Below, piece after piece: positions 43,719 through 52,024 of a DNA stretch of 64,000 bases. The notes beneath the pieces were generated by a model that saw nothing but the letters and a program-made list of their open reading frames with translations, searched no databases and was not told where the DNA came from. Each line of letters begins with the position of its first letter. The stretch's first letter is position 1. The position numbers were made by a program, and so were the translations under genes. This DNA is from Mycobacterium sp. Root265 (GTDB lineage: Bacteria > Actinomycetota > Actinomycetes > Mycobacteriales > Mycobacteriaceae): assembly GCF_001428895.1 (NCBI RefSeq), contig NZ_LMJA01000013.1:28649-92648 (forward strand), in the 5' to 3' direction.

Positions 43719-44336
43719 ATGTTGTCCCGATCACACTTTGCCGCCGCCGCCCTGCTCACCGTCACCATCAGCGCCTGCGCACCCGCCGAACCCGGCGGTG
43801 GTGCGACCAGCGCTCCGGCGCCGACGCTGCCGGCGTTCACCACCAGCTCCACCACCACGTCGGCGACTGCGGCGCCCGAGGACACCGACTACCGGGATCT
43901 GCTGCTGACGGCGGGTGATCTCACCGACGCCGACGACACCTTCGTGGAGCGCTCCCGCGAGCCGTCGCCCGACGGTCACGCGGGTGCGAGCGCGTTCTTC
44001 GTCAACGAGCAGGACACCCGCGCCATCATCGACACCGTGTTGATCTACCCGGACGACGCGGCCGCTGCGGCCGCGCTCCAGCAGGCGGTCAACACCAGGA
44101 AAGTGTCCGGCGATCCGCAGCCGATCGGTGTCGGTCAGGGCGGCGTCCTCATCCGGGGCACCCGCCCGGATGAGGACAAGGCGGTCACCCTGCTGTTGTT
44201 CACCGCAGGTCCCGCACTGGTCCGGATCGAGTTCCAGAGCGCCGACGGGGACGTCACCACGGATCCGTTCGTCACCAGCGTCGGCAAGATGCAGCAGATC
44301 GCGCTGCGGATCGGCCTCGCCGACAACCAGCAGTAG
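43719..44336 (+). CDS. Putative lipoprotein
   Basis: 205 residues from ATG 43719; a TTG at 43704 with AGAAGAG upstream is an alternative adding five residues. Signal sequence MLSRSHFAAAALLTVTISAC gives a lipobox with Cys20, followed by a Thr/Ser/Pro/Ala linker (about 21-50). The globular part (YRDLLLTAGDLTDADDTFVERSREPSPDGHAGASAFFVNEQDTRAI...) resembles mycobacterial sensor-like or LppX-unrelated lipoproteins, and I do not recognise the family. It lies between the ltp cluster and gamma carbonic anhydrase. Confidence 0.75.
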   Translation: MLSRSHFAAAALLTVTISACAPAEPGGGATSAPAPTLPAFTTSSTTTSATAAPEDTDYRDLLLTAGDLTDADDTFVERSREPSPDGHAGASAFFVNEQDTRAIIDTVLIYPDDAAAAAALQQAVNTRKVSGDPQPIGVGQGGVLIRGTRPDEDKAVTLLLFTAGPALVRIEFQSADGDVTTDPFVTSVGKMQQIALRIGLADNQQ

Positions 44337-44339
44337 CGC

Positions 44340-44864
44340 TCACACCTCCTTGAGCCCCGCGCGGTAGCGCAACGCCAGCTCGCGGTAGATCTCGGAGCTG
44401 GTCTTCACCCACCTCTCGGCGCCGGTTCCGGCGACCGGTCCGCGGATCTTCGCCGGCGCGCCGGCCACCACCACTTCGTCGGGGATCTTGGTGCCCGGAG
44501 TCACCAGCGCGTGCGCAGCGACCAGGCTGCGGGCGCCGATGACGACGCCGTCGAGCACGGTGGCGTGGTTCGCGATGACGGCGTCGGCACCGATATGGGC
44601 GCCGTGCACGACGCAGGCGTGCCCGATGGTGGCGCCCGGTCCCACGTCGACGGGGATGCCCGGCGGTGCGTGCAGCACCGATCCGTCCTGCACGTTGGCG
44701 TCGGCCCGGATCACGATCGGGGCGAAGTCCCCGCGCAACACCGTGTTGAACCACACCGAGGCGCCCGCTTCCACCGTGACGTCGCCGATCAGCGTGGCCG
44801 TGGGGGCAATGAATGCCTCCGGGTCGATTCTGGGTATACGGCCTTCGAACGAATAAACCGGCAT
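44340..44864 (-). CDS. Gamma-class carbonic anhydrase-family protein (Rv3525c-like)
   Basis: 174 residues, the length I recall for Rv3525c. Left-handed beta-helix of hexapeptide repeats (PTATLIGDVTVEAGASVWFNTVLRGDFAPIVIRADANVQDGSVLHAPPG...). The Zn ligands are in place: His in LHAPPG (about 66), and His86 and His91 in IGHACVVHGAHIG, with a further conserved His in IANHATV. It is divergent from kshA; the KstR box between them may influence both. In the family the enzyme hydrates CO2, but catalytic competence is not certain for YrdA-like members. Confidence 0.85.
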   Translation of the reverse strand: MPVYSFEGRIPRIDPEAFIAPTATLIGDVTVEAGASVWFNTVLRGDFAPIVIRADANVQDGSVLHAPPGIPVDVGPGATIGHACVVHGAHIGADAVIANHATVLDGVVIGARSLVAAHALVTPGTKIPDEVVVAGAPAKIRGPVAGTGAERWVKTSSEIYRELALRYRAGLKEV

Positions 44865-44930
44865 CGTCTACATATACAGCGTGGTCCGCGCAGGTCGCAG
44901 AGTTTACGTTGCGCTATGGCGGCACAAAAC

Positions 44931-44944
44931 TGTAACGTGTTCTA
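44931..44944. promoter_or_regulatory. KstR operator upstream of kshA
   Basis: TGTAACGTGTTCTA fits TnnAACnnGTTnnA. It lies 31 bp before the kshA GTG and 67 bp before the divergent carbonic anhydrase ATG. Confidence 0.85.
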
Positions 44945-44974
44945 GTTAGAGAGACCAGATACGGGAGGCCCACC

Positions 44975-46144
44975 GTGACTACCGAGACTGCCGGCATTCG
45001 TGAAATCGACACCGGCGACCTGCCCGACCGCTATGCCCGCGGGTGGCACTGCCTAGGCCCGGTGAAGGATTTCCTGGACGGCAAGCCACACAGCGTCGAG
45101 ATCTTCGGCACCATGCTGGTGGTTTTCGCCGACTCCGAGGGTCAGCTGAAGGTGCTGGACGGGTACTGCCGCCACATGGGCGGAAACCTCGCCCAGGGCA
45201 CCATCAAGGGCGACACCGTGGCCTGCCCGTTCCACGACTGGCGCTGGGGCGGCGACGGCAAGTGCAAGCTGGTGCCCTACGCCAAGCGCACGCCGCGGCT
45301 GGCCCGCACCCGCGCCTGGGATACCGACGTCCGTGGCGGCCTGCTGTTCGTGTGGCACGACGCCGAGGGCAACCCGCCGCAGCCCGAGGTCCGCATCCCC
45401 GAGATCCCCGAGGCCGCCGACGACCAGTGGACCGAGTGGCGCTGGAACACGATGCTCATCGAGGGCTCCAACTGCCGCGAGATCATCGACAACGTCACCG
45501 ATATGGCGCACTTCTTCTACATCCACTACGGGCTGCCCACGTACTTCAAGAACGTCTTCGAAGGCCATATCGCCAGCCAGTACCTGCACAATGTGGGCCG
45601 CGCGGACATCAACGACCTCGGCACCACTTACGGTGAGGCACACCTGGATTCGGAAGCCTCGTACTTTGGGCCGTCCTTCATGATCAACTGGCTGCACAAC
45701 AATTACGGCGGTTTCAAGGCCGAATCCATCTTGATCAACTGCCACTACCCGGTGAGCCAGAATTCGTTCATGCTGCAGTGGGGTGTCATCGTCGAGAAGC
45801 CCAAGGGCCTCGACGAAAAGACCACCGACAAGCTGGCCCGGGTGTTCACCGAGGGCGTGTCCAAGGGCTTCCTGCAGGATGTGGAGATCTGGAAGCACAA
45901 GACCCGCATCGACAATCCGCTGCTGGTCGAAGAGGACGGCGCCGTCTACCAGATGCGCCGCTGGTACCAGCAGTTCTATGTCGACGTCGCCGATGTGACC
46001 CCGGAGATGACCGACCGGTTCGAGATGGAGGTCGACACCACCGCCGCGAACGAGAAGTGGGCCGTCGAAGTTCAGGAGAACCTGCAGGAGCAGGAGAACC
46101 TCAAGCAGGCGGAACAGAAGGAATCGGCGGAGCAGTCGAGCTGA
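44975..46144 (+). CDS. kshA: 3-ketosteroid 9alpha-hydroxylase, oxygenase component KshA
   Basis: 389 residues from GTG with GGGAGG upstream. Rieske oxygenase: Cys65-x-His67 and Cys84-x2-His87 ligate the 2Fe-2S cluster (YCRHMGG and CPFHDW). The mononuclear iron site is in NVTDMAHFFYIHYG (Asp176, His179, His184). KshA with the reductase KshB hydroxylates C9 of androstadienedione or related steroids, opening ring B. A KstR box precedes it. The C-terminal 20 residues are Gln/Glu-rich. Coupled to the downstream gene by TGATG. Confidence 0.95.
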   Translation: MTTETAGIREIDTGDLPDRYARGWHCLGPVKDFLDGKPHSVEIFGTMLVVFADSEGQLKVLDGYCRHMGGNLAQGTIKGDTVACPFHDWRWGGDGKCKLVPYAKRTPRLARTRAWDTDVRGGLLFVWHDAEGNPPQPEVRIPEIPEAADDQWTEWRWNTMLIEGSNCREIIDNVTDMAHFFYIHYGLPTYFKNVFEGHIASQYLHNVGRADINDLGTTYGEAHLDSEASYFGPSFMINWLHNNYGGFKAESILINCHYPVSQNSFMLQWGVIVEKPKGLDEKTTDKLARVFTEGVSKGFLQDVEIWKHKTRIDNPLLVEEDGAVYQMRRWYQQFYVDVADVTPEMTDRFEMEVDTTAANEKWAVEVQENLQEQENLKQAEQKESAEQSS

Positions 46145-46617
46145 TGACCACCAGCAACGAGCAGGCCCAGACGCCCGACGTCGATCGTCTGGCCCGCTCG
46201 ATGCTGCTACTGACCGGGCACGACGACGATGACGACCATGGTCGGTCCGAGGCCAGTCCAAGTACCGGAAACTGGTCCAAGGCACCCGATTTCGGGTCCG
46301 ATCCGCAGCGCGCCGCGGCCGTTCACGAGGCCACGGCACGCGACAAGGAACGGTATCTGACAGCCGGGCTGGCCTCGGTGGACTGCCGGTTCTGCCACGC
46401 GACCGTCCAGGTCAAGAAGCTCGGACCCGAACACACCACCGTGCAGTGGAACGGCCAGGCGGCCAAACGCTGCGCCGTCTTCGACGAGATCCGCTCCACC
46501 GGTGGCGATCCGGCGCGCGCCAAGTCCTGCCACCGGCTCACCGACAGCATCCGGCACGCCATCGCCGAGGGGTGCCTGGAAGAGATATCCAGCGCACCGT
46601 CCCCCGGCGACGGCTGA
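46144..46617 (+). CDS. Conserved hypothetical protein coupled to kshA (Rv3527-like)
   Basis: 157 residues, start overlapping the kshA stop. The N-terminal third is acidic and disordered, with a run of Asp (GHDDDDDHG). The C-terminal part has a CRFC motif (about 81-84) followed by KRCAVFDE, KSCHRLTDSIRHAIAEGC: five cysteines in total that could bind a metal or form disulfides. No membrane segment or signal. It is conserved downstream of kshA in mycobacteria as I recall, with no known function. Co-translation suggests a role with KshA. Confidence 0.8.
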   Translation: MTTSNEQAQTPDVDRLARSMLLLTGHDDDDDHGRSEASPSTGNWSKAPDFGSDPQRAAAVHEATARDKERYLTAGLASVDCRFCHATVQVKKLGPEHTTVQWNGQAAKRCAVFDEIRSTGGDPARAKSCHRLTDSIRHAIAEGCLEEISSAPSPGDG

Positions 46618-46659
46618 TCACGCGTCGGCCCGGTCACCTGCCCGCCGGACCTGATGCGC

Positions 46660-47793
46660 TCATGACCGGGCGCTCAGGTGGTCGCGGAAGAAGGTGGACA
46701 GCGTGTCGAACGGGATGAGGTCGACGCGATCGTAGAGATCGACGTGCCCGGCGCCCGGAACGAGCACCAGTTGCTTGGGCTGAGCCGCCAATTGATAGGC
46801 CTGCTCGCTGAATTCGCGTGAGTGGGCCTGATCGCCGGTGATGAAGAGCATCGGCCGCGGCGAAATGGTCTCGATACCCTCGAACGGATAGAAGTTCATG
46901 AATCGCACGTTGCTGCTCAGCGTGGGATGGGTGGTCGTATCCGGGCTGTGGCCCCGGCCCGTGCGGTAGAAATCGTAGAACTCCCGGTCGATGGCGCCCG
47001 ACTGATCGGTGAGCTCCTCGGGTGTGCCGCCGGTGTATTCGACGTCCCCACCGGCGAACTCGATATCGCGTTGCTGCGCCGCTCGTGTCAGCATCTCCTG
47101 GCGCTGCTCGGCGGTCACCGAATTACGTAGCCCGTTGCGGGCGGCGCCGCCCATGTCGTACATGCTGACGGTGGCGACTGCCTTGATGCGCGGATCGATC
47201 TTGGCCGCGCTGATGACGAAGCTGCCGCTGCCGCAGACACCCAGCGCGCCGATGCGTTCGGTGTCGATGAACGGTTGGGTGCGCAGGTAATCGACGGCCG
47301 CACTGAAGTCCTCGGTGTACACGTCGGGGGCCACCAGGTTGCGTGGCTCACCGGCGCTCTCACCCCAGTACGACAGATCCAGCGACATGGTGACGAAGCC
47401 CTGTTCCGCCATCTTCGTGGCGTACAGGTTGGCGCTCTGCTCCTTGACCGCACCCATCGGGTGCCCGACCACCATCGCCGCGTTCTTGACGTTGCGGTCG
47501 AGATCGTTGGGAACGAAAAGATTACCGGTGACATCCATCTGGTATTGGTTCTTGAAGGTGACCTTCTGCACGCTCACCCGGTCGCTGACGTAGAAGTTGT
47601 CGGCTCCGTCGGACAGGTCCCCCTGTGCGAGTGGGGACGTCCGCTCAGCAGGCGTCGACGCGGGCGCGCGATCCTGCTGCTGCGCGGTGCAGCCTGCGGT
47701 GACGACGGCCAGCACGGCGGCCACTCCGGTCAGCGCCCTCAGCCGGCGACTGCCGGATTGCTGTCGCGGGGCTGTTCTGGTGGTGATGTTCAT
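46660..47793 (-). CDS. Exported lipoprotein alpha/beta hydrolase with Cys nucleophile
   Basis: 377 residues from ATG 47793 with AAAGGAG upstream; the start overlaps the MFS stop (ATGA). Signal sequence with twin Arg (SRRLRAL) and lipobox Cys35 (VVTAGC). The fold is an alpha/beta hydrolase of the YcjY/dienelactone-hydrolase-like group: HPMGAVKEQSANLYATKMAEQGFVTMSLDLSYWGES, then GVCGSGSF (about 199-206), with Cys rather than Ser as nucleophile, and GAGHVDLYDRVD with the catalytic His. Substrate unknown; coupling to an efflux-type transporter suggests detoxification or processing of an exported compound. Confidence 0.82.
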   Translation of the reverse strand: MNITTRTAPRQQSGSRRLRALTGVAAVLAVVTAGCTAQQQDRAPASTPAERTSPLAQGDLSDGADNFYVSDRVSVQKVTFKNQYQMDVTGNLFVPNDLDRNVKNAAMVVGHPMGAVKEQSANLYATKMAEQGFVTMSLDLSYWGESAGEPRNLVAPDVYTEDFSAAVDYLRTQPFIDTERIGALGVCGSGSFVISAAKIDPRIKAVATVSMYDMGGAARNGLRNSVTAEQRQEMLTRAAQQRDIEFAGGDVEYTGGTPEELTDQSGAIDREFYDFYRTGRGHSPDTTTHPTLSSNVRFMNFYPFEGIETISPRPMLFITGDQAHSREFSEQAYQLAAQPKQLVLVPGAGHVDLYDRVDLIPFDTLSTFFRDHLSARS

Positions 47794-49031
47794 GCTGCGT
47801 ACTCCTTTGTTCTCGGGGTTGGGGTCGGTTGCGCCGAGGCTGGTGTGGTGGCCTGAAATGCCAGTGCGGCAAGCGGAATCAAGGTCAGCGCAGCGATGAC
47901 CGTGCCGACGACCGGTGGGCCGAGCTCCCGAAGTGGGGACTCCAGCGCCCGGCCTGCCGCCCACGACCCGACGGCGGTGCCGAGGTTGAACGCCGACGTG
48001 GCCAACGCCGAGGCCAGCGTCGGGGCGCGATCGGCGAAGCGGACCGCCAACGCGATGAGGATGGGGTTGACCGTCATCGAGGCCAGGCCCAGCAGGACCA
48101 GCAAGGCGACCGTCGGCCACGCCTGGCTGGACAGCAGGCAGATCGCGAGTAGCACCGCGGCGGTGGCCGCCGCAGCCGTCAGCGTGGTGGCGTACGGGTG
48201 CGTGTCGCCGAGGCGGCCGCCGAGGAAGGACCCGGCCAGCGCGCCGACGCCGAACCCGACAAGTGCCAGGGCCACCAGTTCACCGGGCAGTCCGGACCGC
48301 TGCGTCAGCAGGGGTGCGACGTAGCTGTAGGTCGCCAGGGTGCCGCCCATGATCATCGTGGCCGAAGCCAGCACCAACCACAGTCGTCGCGAACGCAGGC
48401 CGGCGAACTCTGCACGCACCGAGGGCCGGCCCCGGTTCTGGTCGTCGTGGGGGACGAAACGCACAATGAGCGTTGCGGCCACGATCGCGAGTCCGGCGAG
48501 GACCCAGAACGGGCCGCGCCAGCCGATCCACTGACCGGCGAACGCGCCCAGCGGGACGCCGATGACGTTGGCCAGCATCCCGCCGCCGAGCACGATGCCC
48601 AGCGCCCGTGAACCGGCCGCGGGCCCGGCGGTGCGGCTCGCGACGACGGCGGCAACCGCCCAGAACGCGCCGGTGGCCAGGGCTGTGCAGAAGCGGGCGA
48701 CCAGCAGCAGCGCGAATCCCGAGCCGAGGGCCACGACCACATGCCCGATTGCGAACACGCACAGGGCCATCGCCAGGGTCACCCGCCGCGGAAGCCGCAA
48801 CGTCACGATCGCCATCGCCGGGGTGCCCACGATCATGCCGACGGCGAAGACCGTGATGAGCAGACCGGCCGCAGCATTCGAGACCTCGAGATCGCGGGCG
48901 ATCTCGGGAAGCAGCCCGGCGATGATGAACTCGGTCGTTCCCATCAGGAACGTGCCGATGGCCAGGACATAGGTGACGAAGGGCAGACGCGCGGGCGGCG
49001 CGGATCGGAGGGCGGGTCGACTCGGGTCCAT
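47790..49031 (-). CDS. MFS transporter of the Cmx/AraJ (DHA1) type
   Basis: 413 residues, 12 predicted helices. N-terminal YVLAIGTFLMGTTEFIIAGLLPEIARDLEVSNAAAGLLITVFAVGMIVGTPAMA is the hallmark of the CmlA/Cmx/AraJ drug-efflux group, and IGVPLGAFAGQWIGWRGPFW is its motif C region. Probably exports a drug or sugar-like compound. Cotranscribed with the lipoprotein hydrolase (ATGA overlap) and divergent from the XRE-type regulator 103 bp away. Confidence 0.87.
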   Translation of the reverse strand: MDPSRPALRSAPPARLPFVTYVLAIGTFLMGTTEFIIAGLLPEIARDLEVSNAAAGLLITVFAVGMIVGTPAMAIVTLRLPRRVTLAMALCVFAIGHVVVALGSGFALLLVARFCTALATGAFWAVAAVVASRTAGPAAGSRALGIVLGGGMLANVIGVPLGAFAGQWIGWRGPFWVLAGLAIVAATLIVRFVPHDDQNRGRPSVRAEFAGLRSRRLWLVLASATMIMGGTLATYSYVAPLLTQRSGLPGELVALALVGFGVGALAGSFLGGRLGDTHPYATTLTAAAATAAVLLAICLLSSQAWPTVALLVLLGLASMTVNPILIALAVRFADRAPTLASALATSAFNLGTAVGSWAAGRALESPLRELGPPVVGTVIAALTLIPLAALAFQATTPASAQPTPTPRTKEYAA

Positions 49032-49133
49032 GTCTACGAGGAAACGGGATCCGGGACCGGTCAGGGAGTTCCTGAGAAGGGGTGTACCGACAGTGCATCC
49101 CAGAAATCCCGGTCCGCTCGTACCGTGGTGAGC

Positions 49134-50015
49134 ATGGACAACCGTGCCGAAGTCCGCGAATTCCTGATGACGCGGCGGGCGAAGATCACCCCGCAGCAGG
49201 CCGGGCTGCCCGAAATCGGCACACGCCGGGTGCCGGGACTGCGCCGCGGCGAGGTCGCGTCACTGGCCGGGGTCAGCATCGAGTACTACAGCAAGCTCGA
49301 ACGCGGCGGCCTGGGCGGTGTGTCCGCGTCGGTCCTCGACGCTATCGCCCGGGCTCTGCAACTCGATGACGCCGAGCGGTCTCACCTGTTTCATCTCGCG
49401 CACGCCGCCGATGGCACCAGCGCAGGCATGCGGCCCCGGCGCCGGCCGGCGAAACGCTGGACCCCGCGACCCAGCTTGGTATGGGCCCTCGACACATTCA
49501 GCGCCCCCGCGATCGTGCGCAACGGCCGGATGGATCTGCTGGCGGTCAATCACCTCGGCCGCGGTATGCACTCGTCGCTCTACGAGAGAGATCCCACGCG
49601 GCCGCCGAACTTCGCCCGGTACACCTTTCTCGATGAGGATTCGCGCCGCTTCTACCCGCATTGGGACGAGGCAGCCGACGTGTGCGTGGCCATCCTGCGG
49701 ACGGAGGCAGGCCGTGACCCCTTCGACGATTCGATGCAGGATCTGGTCGGTGAACTGTCGACCCGCAGCGCCGAGTTCCGCCACCGGTGGGGCGCCCACG
49801 ATGTGCGTGCGCACGGGGCCGGCGCCAAGACCTTCCATCACGAGGTGGTGGGCAACCTCGAGCTGTCCTACGAGAGCATGGACATGATTTCCGATCCGGG
49901 GCTGACGCTCACCCTCTACATCGCCGAACCCGCGTCACCGACTGCGCACGCCCTGGATCTGCTGGCGTCCTGGACCGCAGGCCTGGCACAGGAAGTGGTG
50001 CCCGGCGAGGTCTAG
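49134..50015 (+). CDS. XRE-type regulator with MmyB-like ligand domain
   Basis: 293 residues from ATG 49134. Helix-turn-helix at about 10-75 (LMTRRAKITPQQAGLPEIGTRRVPGLRRGEVASLAGVSIEYYSKLERG), a highly conserved pattern of this actinobacterial family. The C-terminal part (about 100-290) is the MLTR/MmyB ligand-binding domain (LDTFSAPAIVRNGRMDLLAVNHLGRGMHSSLY...). It is probably the regulator of the divergent MFS-hydrolase pair. Its stop overlaps the convergent sulfotransferase end by 4 bp. Confidence 0.88.
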   Translation: MDNRAEVREFLMTRRAKITPQQAGLPEIGTRRVPGLRRGEVASLAGVSIEYYSKLERGGLGGVSASVLDAIARALQLDDAERSHLFHLAHAADGTSAGMRPRRRPAKRWTPRPSLVWALDTFSAPAIVRNGRMDLLAVNHLGRGMHSSLYERDPTRPPNFARYTFLDEDSRRFYPHWDEAADVCVAILRTEAGRDPFDDSMQDLVGELSTRSAEFRHRWGAHDVRAHGAGAKTFHHEVVGNLELSYESMDMISDPGLTLTLYIAEPASPTAHALDLLASWTAGLAQEVVPGEV

Positions 50016-51169
50016 AGCCCTCTGAAGCGCTCCCTGACCTGCTCATCGGTCAGCCCGTAGTCGCTGAGGGAGTAGGTGTGCTTCGGCGCGCGCGGCCCCT
50101 TCTTGCTCTCCTCATGGCTGTCCGAGATCGCCTGCCGGGCCTCATCGGTGAAGTCGATGCCGAAGGTGCGGTAGATGCCTTCGACGGCACCGACCGGATC
50201 CTTGATGAACTCGAAGTAGTCGACATCGCAGAACTGGGCCGGGTCGTGCTTGGCCCGTTCGGCATCGAACAGTTCCAGCCCACGCGACCAGGTCTCCAAG
50301 GAATCCTCACCGATCACCTTGCCCGAGAAGCTGTTCGACCAGCCCTCGGTGGTGTGCTGGGCCAGTGAGCACATCGAGGCCATGATGGTCTCCGCCGGGC
50401 GGTGGCACTGCACCACCAACGCGTCCGGATAGGTCGCGAACAGCGCATCGAGGGCGAACAGATGACTGGGATTTTTGAGCACCCAGCGTTTCTCGGGTTC
50501 GTTCAGACCGATCAGCTGCAGATTTCGGCGGTGCCGTTGATACGACTTGGTCCAGTCCTGCTGTGCCAACCACCGCGAATAGGTGGGGATGTGAGCCAGC
50601 GTCTCATAGGACACCGAATGCAGCGACTGACGCAGCAGTTGCCAGCATTCCTCGACCTCGTCGGCGGTCATGTAATGCAGGCCGGTGTAATCCGGATTTT
50701 CCTCGTGCGCCTTGCTGAACTGCGCGTCGAGTTGTTGAAACACCGGGTTCTGCGACCAGGTTTCGCGCGGCGGGCGCGGCTGCGGAAATTCGGCGAGCCA
50801 CAGTTCCAGACCCTGGTGCCGCGGGTCCGCGGTGAGCAACCGGTGGATCACCGTCGTCCCGGTGCGCGGCAGCCCGGTCACGAAGATGGGGCGCTCGACC
50901 GGCACATCGGCGTGCTGGGGGAACTGCTTGAACGCCGCCTCCGACACCAGCCGGGCCACCAGCGCGTTGCGCACGAAGAAGCGCTGCATCTTGCTGCCGA
51001 ACTCGGTCAGATCGGCATCGCGCTGATAGGACTCGAGCAGGACGCTCAGGGCCTCTTTGTAGTTGTCGTCATCGGAGCCGAAATCGTCGAGCCCGCAGGC
51101 CTTCACGGCCGATGCGTGCAGGTCCTCGACGGTACCGACATTGGTACGAGATGTGCTGGCGCTACTCAT
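50012..51169 (-). CDS. Sulfotransferase-family protein (Rv3529c-like)
   Basis: 385 residues from ATG 51169. The PAPS-binding loop is TGLPRTGTTVIHRLL (about 95-109), and WVLKNPSHLFALDALFATYPDALVVQCHRPAETIMASM carries the 3'-phosphate site. It belongs to the large actinobacterial sulfotransferase family with an unknown acceptor. Last gene of the operon with the SDR (70-bp gap) and the Rv3531c-like gene, controlled by the KstR box at 53212. A sterol or steroid acceptor would fit the regulon but is not shown. Confidence 0.87.
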   Translation of the reverse strand: MSSASTSRTNVGTVEDLHASAVKACGLDDFGSDDDNYKEALSVLLESYQRDADLTEFGSKMQRFFVRNALVARLVSEAAFKQFPQHADVPVERPIFVTGLPRTGTTVIHRLLTADPRHQGLELWLAEFPQPRPPRETWSQNPVFQQLDAQFSKAHEENPDYTGLHYMTADEVEECWQLLRQSLHSVSYETLAHIPTYSRWLAQQDWTKSYQRHRRNLQLIGLNEPEKRWVLKNPSHLFALDALFATYPDALVVQCHRPAETIMASMCSLAQHTTEGWSNSFSGKVIGEDSLETWSRGLELFDAERAKHDPAQFCDVDYFEFIKDPVGAVEGIYRTFGIDFTDEARQAISDSHEESKKGPRAPKHTYSLSDYGLTDEQVRERFRGL

Positions 51170-51239
51170 TGCTCGACTCCCACTCGCTCCGGTCCTCGCT
51201 CGTACCTCGCTGCGATCCTCACTCGCGCTCGTCTTCGCA

Positions 51240-52022
51240 TCAGTAGTGGTACTCCCCGCAGTTGACATCCAGTGTCTGCCCGGTGATGCCGCTGGACAGA
51301 TCGCTGGCCATGAACAGGATGGCCGAGGCCACCTCGTCCTCGGTCGGCAGCTTCTTGAGATCGCTGTTGGCGGCGGCCGCTTTGTAGATCTCGTCCACCG
51401 TGGTGCCGTACTTGCCGGCCTGGTGTTCGAAGTAGCTCTGCAGCGTGCCGCCCCAGATATAGCCGGGCAGAACGGAGTTCACCCGGATTCCGGCCTCCCC
51501 GAGCTCGCTGGCCAGCGACTGCGACATGGCCAGCAGCGCGGACTTGGCCATCTTGTACGCACCCTGTTTGGGGTCGGAATGCCGGACCACCATCGAGTTC
51601 ACGTTGACCACCGAACCTTTCGCCTCGGTGAGCGCGGGGGTGAAACCCTGGATCAGCCGCAGCGCGCCGAGCACGGTCAGTTCGATGGTGTCGCGGATGT
51701 GGTCGAAACTGGTCCGGGCGAACGGTTTCATCGACGGCACCCGGAACGCGTTGTTGATCAGCACGTCGACCCTGCCGAACTCCGCGATCGAGGTGGACAC
51801 CAGATTGGCGACCTGCTCCTCGTCGGTGATGTCGGTACCGACCGCCAGGGCACGCCGGCCCAGCGCCGTGACCTGACCCGCGACATCCTCCAGCCGTTCC
51901 ACGGTGCGGGCCGCCAGGATGAGATCGGCGCCCTCCTCGGCACATCGACGGGCCAGTGTGGTGCCCAGCGCCGGGCCCACACCGCTGATGACGACGACCT
52001 TGTCCTGCAGCAGACCTGCCAT
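51240..52022 (-). CDS. SDR-family oxidoreductase (Rv3530c-like)
   Basis: 260 residues from ATG 52022, the length I recall for Rv3530c. Classical SDR, with VVISGVGPALGTTLARRCAEEGADL (cofactor loop, a variant GVGPALG), NNAFRV in place of NNAG, catalytic Ser in NVNSMVVRHSDPKQGAYKMAKSAL with Tyr-x3-Lys (YKMAK, about 153-157), and SGITGQTLDVNCGEYHY at the end. The start lies 3 bp from the Rv3531c-like stop. Probably oxidises a steroid hydroxyl or hydroxyacyl intermediate. Confidence 0.87.
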   Translation of the reverse strand: MAGLLQDKVVVISGVGPALGTTLARRCAEEGADLILAARTVERLEDVAGQVTALGRRALAVGTDITDEEQVANLVSTSIAEFGRVDVLINNAFRVPSMKPFARTSFDHIRDTIELTVLGALRLIQGFTPALTEAKGSVVNVNSMVVRHSDPKQGAYKMAKSALLAMSQSLASELGEAGIRVNSVLPGYIWGGTLQSYFEHQAGKYGTTVDEIYKAAAANSDLKKLPTEDEVASAILFMASDLSSGITGQTLDVNCGEYHY

Positions 52023-52024
52023 GC

